DNA from: Crocinitomicaceae bacterium
GTDB lineage: Bacteria; Bacteroidota; Bacteroidia; Flavobacteriales_D; Crocinitomicaceae
Assembly (NCBI GenBank): GCA_030830385.1
Contig: JAURNA010000343.1
Location: 1-9,154, forward strand
DNA: 9,154 nt
Direction: 5' to 3'
Shown: positions 6,156 to 9,154 of the stretch, in pieces
Position numbering within the stretch: position 1 is the first letter of the stretch
How the letters are laid out: the number at the start of each line of letters is the position of its first letter
The notes under the pieces: generated by a model
Told to the model about the DNA's origin: nothing
Seen by the model: the letters and a program-made list of their open reading frames with translations, nothing else
Databases searched by the model: none
Translations under genes and position numbers: made by a program

Positions 6156-8549
6156 CTAAAATTCAAAATTCCATGTTATACTCGGGATGATCGGAAATAA
6201 AGTAACCTGTTTTACCGAGATTTCAAAATTACCATCGAGGAAGTCTCCGTCGTTGTCTACATACAGAAAATAAGGGTTTGCACGGTTGTAGACATTGTAT
6301 ATAGAAAATACCCAGTTGCTTTTGAATCGTTTTTTGACCTGCATGCTTTCACCTGTGGTAGGATCAATTTTCTGCTGATAAGGCTTCGAATGCAGAATCG
6401 CAGAAACATCAAGTCGATGATACGGAGCCATTCGCGTTGAGTTTCGCTGGCCATAGGTGAAAAGTAAATCCTGATCCTGAACGTACCAGGAAGTGGGCAG
6501 TGTGAGCGTGTTTCCGGTGGCGTAGATAAACGCCGAACTGAACGTCCATCGATCGTTTAGTTTGTATGTCATCACAGCAGAAAAGTCATGTCTTCGATCG
6601 TATTTTGCAGGGAATGGTTCGCCATTGTTCAACGTTTCGAATACGCGTTCGGTTTTACTCCAGGTGTAGCCGATCCATCCGGTCAGGTTTCCGTAGGTGC
6701 GCCTCACAAAAAATTCGATTCCATAACTCCACCCTTTTCCAAATGTAAGTAAGTTGTCGGTGTTGTCGTTAACGTTATCGGATGGAAGCGCCCCTTCTTT
6801 GTACTCGATCAGGTTGTTCATGTCTTTGTAGTAGACTTCAACGGACGTTTCGTATTGGTTTTTGAGGAAATTCCTGAAGTATCCGACCGATCCCTGCCAG
6901 CCAACCTGAGGCTTTGCGATGCTGGTTGTTGGAAACCAAATATCAGTGGGCAAGGATACTGCCGATAAAGAAGTCAGGTGAACGTATTGATAATTGTAGG
7001 AGTATCCTGCCTTAATTGAACTGGCATCCGGAAGCATCCATCGCATGGAAACGCGAGGTTCAAGTCCATGATAAAATTGAATGAGGTCGCCTTCGTTGTA
7101 TGTGATGATTGAATCAGGCGTACTGATGTCGCCTTTGATGTATCGCTTAAATGGGCCAACATGATGAAACATGCTGTAACGAAGTCCGGCATTCACGCGA
7201 AGTTTATCCGTGATATCGAACTCATCAAGGAAGTACAAAGCAGACTCATGGCTGAAGAGTTTTTGTGCCAATCCGGTATCAAATACCACATCTTCCTGTG
7301 ATGCAGAAACGCTTGTTGGTGTGAAGGTATGATAGGTGTAATGCGCACCCCACTTCAATTTATGCCTTTGCCCCGGTAAATAGGTGAAATCAACCTTGCT
7401 TCCCCAATCGCGTATTCCAGACTTCAACTCGAATCGGAATTCATCCTGCTTGGATCCAAAACTGAACAAATAATCGGTGAATGTTCCGGAAACATTCATA
7501 AACAACCTGCCGTTGAAGATATGATTCCATCGAAATGCTGCAATTGCATTTCCCCATGGCATCGCTACATCGAAATCGTCTTCGGCATTGCCAAACCTGA
7601 ACTCATCCTTGCCATAGTAGCTACTGAGGTAAATTTTGTCCTTTTTGCTCAGCCGATAGTTCAGTTTAAGGTTGAGATCGTAGAAATAATAGCTCGATCC
7701 GGCGAATGGAGAAGTGCTTGGAATCGCTGCCCGCATGATCAGGTCGATGTATGTTCTACGACCGGATACAATGAACGAACCCCTGTCTTTTTTTATCGGA
7801 GCTTCCACTGTGAATCGAGATGAAATGGCCCCGATTCCACCCTTTATTTTGAGGTGCTTGTAATTGCCTTCGTTCATGTTCACTTCCAACACAGAAGACA
7901 TCCGTCCGCCAAAATTCGCAGGCATTCCACCCTTGATCAGACTGACGCTTTTAACGGCATCAGCATTGAATACCGAGAAGAAACCAAACAGGTGAGCTGC
8001 GTTGTACACCACAGCTTCATCGAGTAACACAAGGTTTTGATCCGGTCCGCCTCCGCGAACGTAAAACCCTTGCCCTCCTTCGGCAGCGGATGATACACCG
8101 GGTAATAACTGAATGGTTTTGATGATATCCACTTCGCCCATGAAGGCTGGAATGGTCTTTATCTCGTCGATGTCCAAATCAATCTGACCCAACTGTGCGC
8201 TTTTTGTGTTGTCGTCGCCTTTTGCTGTCACGACTACCTCATCAATGAGTTGGGTGTCGGACCCAATTTCTTTGTCGTACAGCACATCTGATGTAAGATC
8301 AATGGAATCCTTCTCGGTTTTCATTCCTGTGACCCGAAATTCTACTTCGTAGACTCCACTGGGAACGGTGAGCGAATAAAAACCATAATTGTTTGTGATG
8401 GTTCCCTTCCGAATGGATGGAATGTAGACCTTTGCGCCGATAACGGTTTCCCCGTTTCGTCCGTTGGTAACCGTCCCGCTTACTGTGCTCATATCCTGAG
8501 AAAGGACATTGAAAGAGACCAATACAAGAAGCAGAAAAAGACCGCGCAT
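6156..8549 (-). CDS. TonB-dependent outer-membrane receptor with carboxypeptidase-regulatory-like domain
   Basis: This 797-residue protein would import a bound substrate across the outer membrane using TonB-ExbB-ExbD energy. It has a signal peptide (MRGLFLLLVLVSFNVLSQ, 1-18), a CarboxypepD_reg-like beta-sandwich (about 23-100, VSGTVTNGRNGETVIGAKVY), a linker with DEVVVTAK (103-110), a plug domain (about 115-235) with LPGVSSAAEGGQGFYVRGGG (149-168), LVLLDEAVVYN and IKGGMPANFGGRMSSVLEV, and a 22-strand-type barrel ending in aromatic ITWNFEF, as expected for outer-membrane insertion. The start is ATG at 8549, because the signal peptide begins there; an ATG at 8615 would place 22 polar residues before it. 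The DUF4249 gene follows after one base. Substrate is unknown: DUF4249-paired receptors are not firmly tied to one ligand. Confidence 0.93.
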   Translation of the reverse strand: MRGLFLLLVLVSFNVLSQDMSTVSGTVTNGRNGETVIGAKVYIPSIRKGTITNNYGFYSLTVPSGVYEVEFRVTGMKTEKDSIDLTSDVLYDKEIGSDTQLIDEVVVTAKGDDNTKSAQLGQIDLDIDEIKTIPAFMGEVDIIKTIQLLPGVSSAAEGGQGFYVRGGGPDQNLVLLDEAVVYNAAHLFGFFSVFNADAVKSVSLIKGGMPANFGGRMSSVLEVNMNEGNYKHLKIKGGIGAISSRFTVEAPIKKDRGSFIVSGRRTYIDLIMRAAIPSTSPFAGSSYYFYDLNLKLNYRLSKKDKIYLSSYYGKDEFRFGNAEDDFDVAMPWGNAIAAFRWNHIFNGRLFMNVSGTFTDYLFSFGSKQDEFRFELKSGIRDWGSKVDFTYLPGQRHKLKWGAHYTYHTFTPTSVSASQEDVVFDTGLAQKLFSHESALYFLDEFDITDKLRVNAGLRYSMFHHVGPFKRYIKGDISTPDSIITYNEGDLIQFYHGLEPRVSMRWMLPDASSIKAGYSYNYQYVHLTSLSAVSLPTDIWFPTTSIAKPQVGWQGSVGYFRNFLKNQYETSVEVYYKDMNNLIEYKEGALPSDNVNDNTDNLLTFGKGWSYGIEFFVRRTYGNLTGWIGYTWSKTERVFETLNNGEPFPAKYDRRHDFSAVMTYKLNDRWTFSSAFIYATGNTLTLPTSWYVQDQDLLFTYGQRNSTRMAPYHRLDVSAILHSKPYQQKIDPTTGESMQVKKRFKSNWVFSIYNVYNRANPYFLYVDNDGDFLDGNFEISVKQVTLFPIIPSITWNFEF

Positions 8550-8572
8550 CCTAATTTTTTGTGTAAAATTCG

Positions 8573-8580
8573 AAAATTTA
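8573..8580 (-). promoter_or_regulatory. Possible -7 element of the receptor operon
   Basis: Reading the minus strand, TAAATTTT occupies 8580 down to 8573, a one-mismatch copy of the Bacteroidota TAnnTTTG element, 23 bases before the receptor ATG. Only a poor -33 candidate (TTC at 8600-8598) lies upstream. The location just ahead of the four-gene operon is the main support. Confidence 0.3.
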
Positions 8581-8669
8581 GCGCCGTTCACCGAATAGAA
8601 TGTGTTAAAATCCATGATCTGATCCCAAACCGGATGGAATCACGGAAGAATGGCACGGCGTAATTTTAA

Positions 8670-8677
8670 TACCTTTG
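8670..8677 (+). promoter_or_regulatory. Consensus -7 element before the kinase-like small gene and pheT
   Basis: TACCTTTG is an exact match to the Bacteroidota TAnnTTTG element. Transcription would start near 8683-8686, between two candidate starts of the downstream gene (8650 and 8725), and favours the later one. No TTG is found at the expected -33 distance, so the promoter is plausible but incomplete. The divergent gap 8550-8724 otherwise contains a short inverted repeat TCCAT (8611-8615) / ATGGA (8634-8638). Confidence 0.4.
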
Positions 8678-8724
8678 TTCCGCATGGAATTGGCTTGCAC
8701 ATCTCTCGTCTTCTGGATTCGCCA

Positions 8725-9036
8725 ATGTTTTGGAGGAAACCCAATGTTGTCGACCATCTCAAAAAGAAGCGGCAGCCAGCTCAGTCAGCGAAACGAAAAA
8801 TATACAAGTTGCAAGAGACGCTCCTCAAAGAAATTCACCATCGTATAACGAACGACGTGCAATTGATCAAACGTTTGACCCGTCTCCGGAGTCCGGGAGT
8901 GGAAGATTATGCAAAAAAAGACGCCACTTCAACACTTGAATTGGAGCGCATTAACGCCTTTGTAGCGCAACTTGATGGAGAACTCGGGTTCATTCACGAA
9001 AAGGGTTCGTATTTTCGCGTAAAGTTTAACTGTTAG
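8725..9036 (+). CDS. Small protein with HisKA_2-like H-box, probable histidine kinase remnant
   Basis: From the ATG at 8725 this encodes 103 residues; the same frame is open to an ATG at 8650 (128 residues). A basic N-terminal segment leads into LLKEIHHRITNDVQLI (33-48), which closely resembles the HisKA_2 phosphoacceptor box LLKEIHHRVKNN of Bacteroidota sensor kinases, with His38-His39 at the phosphorylation position. After about 25 residues, the C-terminus INAFVAQLDGELGFIHEKGS (76-95) followed by YFRVKF looks like the final helix and strands of a HATPase_c domain. The N, G1, F and G2 ATP-binding boxes that normally lie between, over 100 residues, are absent. It cannot be a working kinase by itself. 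It may be a decayed kinase with an in-frame deletion, or a retained phosphoacceptor/dimerisation protein. The pheT start is nine bases downstream, suggesting cotranscription. That it is coding is likely; the kinase relationship is moderate. Confidence 0.6.
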   Translation: MFWRKPNVVDHLKKKRQPAQSAKRKIYKLQETLLKEIHHRITNDVQLIKRLTRLRSPGVEDYAKKDATSTLELERINAFVAQLDGELGFIHEKGSYFRVKFNC

Positions 9037-9045
9037 AAGACGCGT

Positions 9046-9154
9046 ATGAAGGTTTCATACAATTGGCTGAAAGAATACCTGGATACAGATCTTGCGCCAA
9101 ATGAAATGGCGGAAATCCTTACGGATACAGGTCTGGAAATTGAAGGATTACACC
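9046..9154 (+). CDS. pheT: Phenylalanine-tRNA ligase beta subunit (3' part outside window)
   Basis: Only the first 36 residues are present: MKVSYNWLKEYLDTDLAP at 1-18, then NEMAEILTDTGLEIEGLH. This is the characteristic N-terminus of the PheRS beta chain (MKISYNWLKEYL... and the GLEVE motif), the subunit that pairs with PheS to charge tRNA-Phe in the cytoplasm. The family is about 800 residues long, so over 95 percent lies beyond the window. The ATG at 9046 follows the stop of the kinase-like small gene by nine bases and is preceded by a purine-rich AGAAGA. pheS is not adjacent upstream, consistent with the separated pheS and pheT seen in many Bacteroidota. Confidence 0.92.
   Translation, partial: MKVSYNWLKEYLDTDLAPNEMAEILTDTGLEIEGLH

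Noticed and set aside
6155..6166. Longer DUF4249 start at a TTG (6166)
   Set aside because: It lies inside the receptor gene, uses a rare start codon, and adds four residues before a signal peptide that already works from the ATG at 6154.
8550..8615. Upstream ATG at 8615 for the TonB receptor
   Set aside because: It would put 22 polar, non-signal residues ahead of a clear signal peptide beginning at 8549, and would run through the likely promoter.
8684..8848. 54-codon frame starting just after the TACCTTTG box
   Set aside because: Its start would coincide with the transcript 5' end, its sequence is Ser/Arg/Cys-rich without any motif, and it is out of frame with the H-box-bearing protein.
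1..9154. CRISPR arrays, tRNA or rRNA genes, transposases, phage genes
   Set aside because: No regularly spaced repeats, cloverleaf sequences, rRNA-like stretches or mobile-element proteins were seen on either strand.

Overview
The window looks like chromosomal DNA of a Bacteroidota bacterium, most likely a flavobacterium-like lineage. The evidence is a TonB-dependent receptor with an N-terminal carboxypeptidase-regulatory-like domain paired with a DUF4249 lipoprotein, promoter motifs of the Bacteroidota type (TAnnTTTG), A-rich rather than Shine-Dalgarno leaders, and moderate G+C. Genus cannot be read from the sequence. I saw no tRNA, rRNA, CRISPR array, insertion sequence or phage gene.

Left part, plus strand (1-3837): the 3' portion of a GH3-family acyl-adenylating enzyme overlaps a secreted beta-propeller-like protein of unknown function. 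A candidate promoter then leads a two-gene unit: a deoxynucleoside kinase (nucleotide salvage) and hldD, the ADP-heptose epimerase used for lipopolysaccharide or other heptosylated surface glycans.

The convergent gap (3838-4059) holds no convincing gene. It has a weak terminator-like hairpin, an imperfect inverted repeat and a G+C-rich palindromic patch.

Central part, minus strand (8549 down to 4060): four tightly packed genes read as one operon. In order of transcription they are a TonB-dependent outer-membrane receptor, a DUF4249 lipoprotein (stop and start one base apart), an exported single-domain rhodanese, and a TIGR04282/DUF2064 glycosyltransferase-like protein (stop and start overlap as TGATG). 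The first pair is an outer-membrane uptake module. The second pair resembles genes often found near arsenosugar biosynthesis loci in Bacteroidota, but no arsenic-specific gene is in the window, so the joint role is open.

Right part, plus strand (8725-9154): a divergent intergenic region with promoter-like elements separates the receptor from a small protein. That protein has the H-box of a HisKA_2 histidine kinase and what looks like the last strands of its ATPase domain, with the ATP-binding core missing. Nine bases later pheT (phenylalanyl-tRNA synthetase beta chain) begins and runs off the window. The small kinase-like remnant and the four-gene minus-strand operon are the most unusual items.
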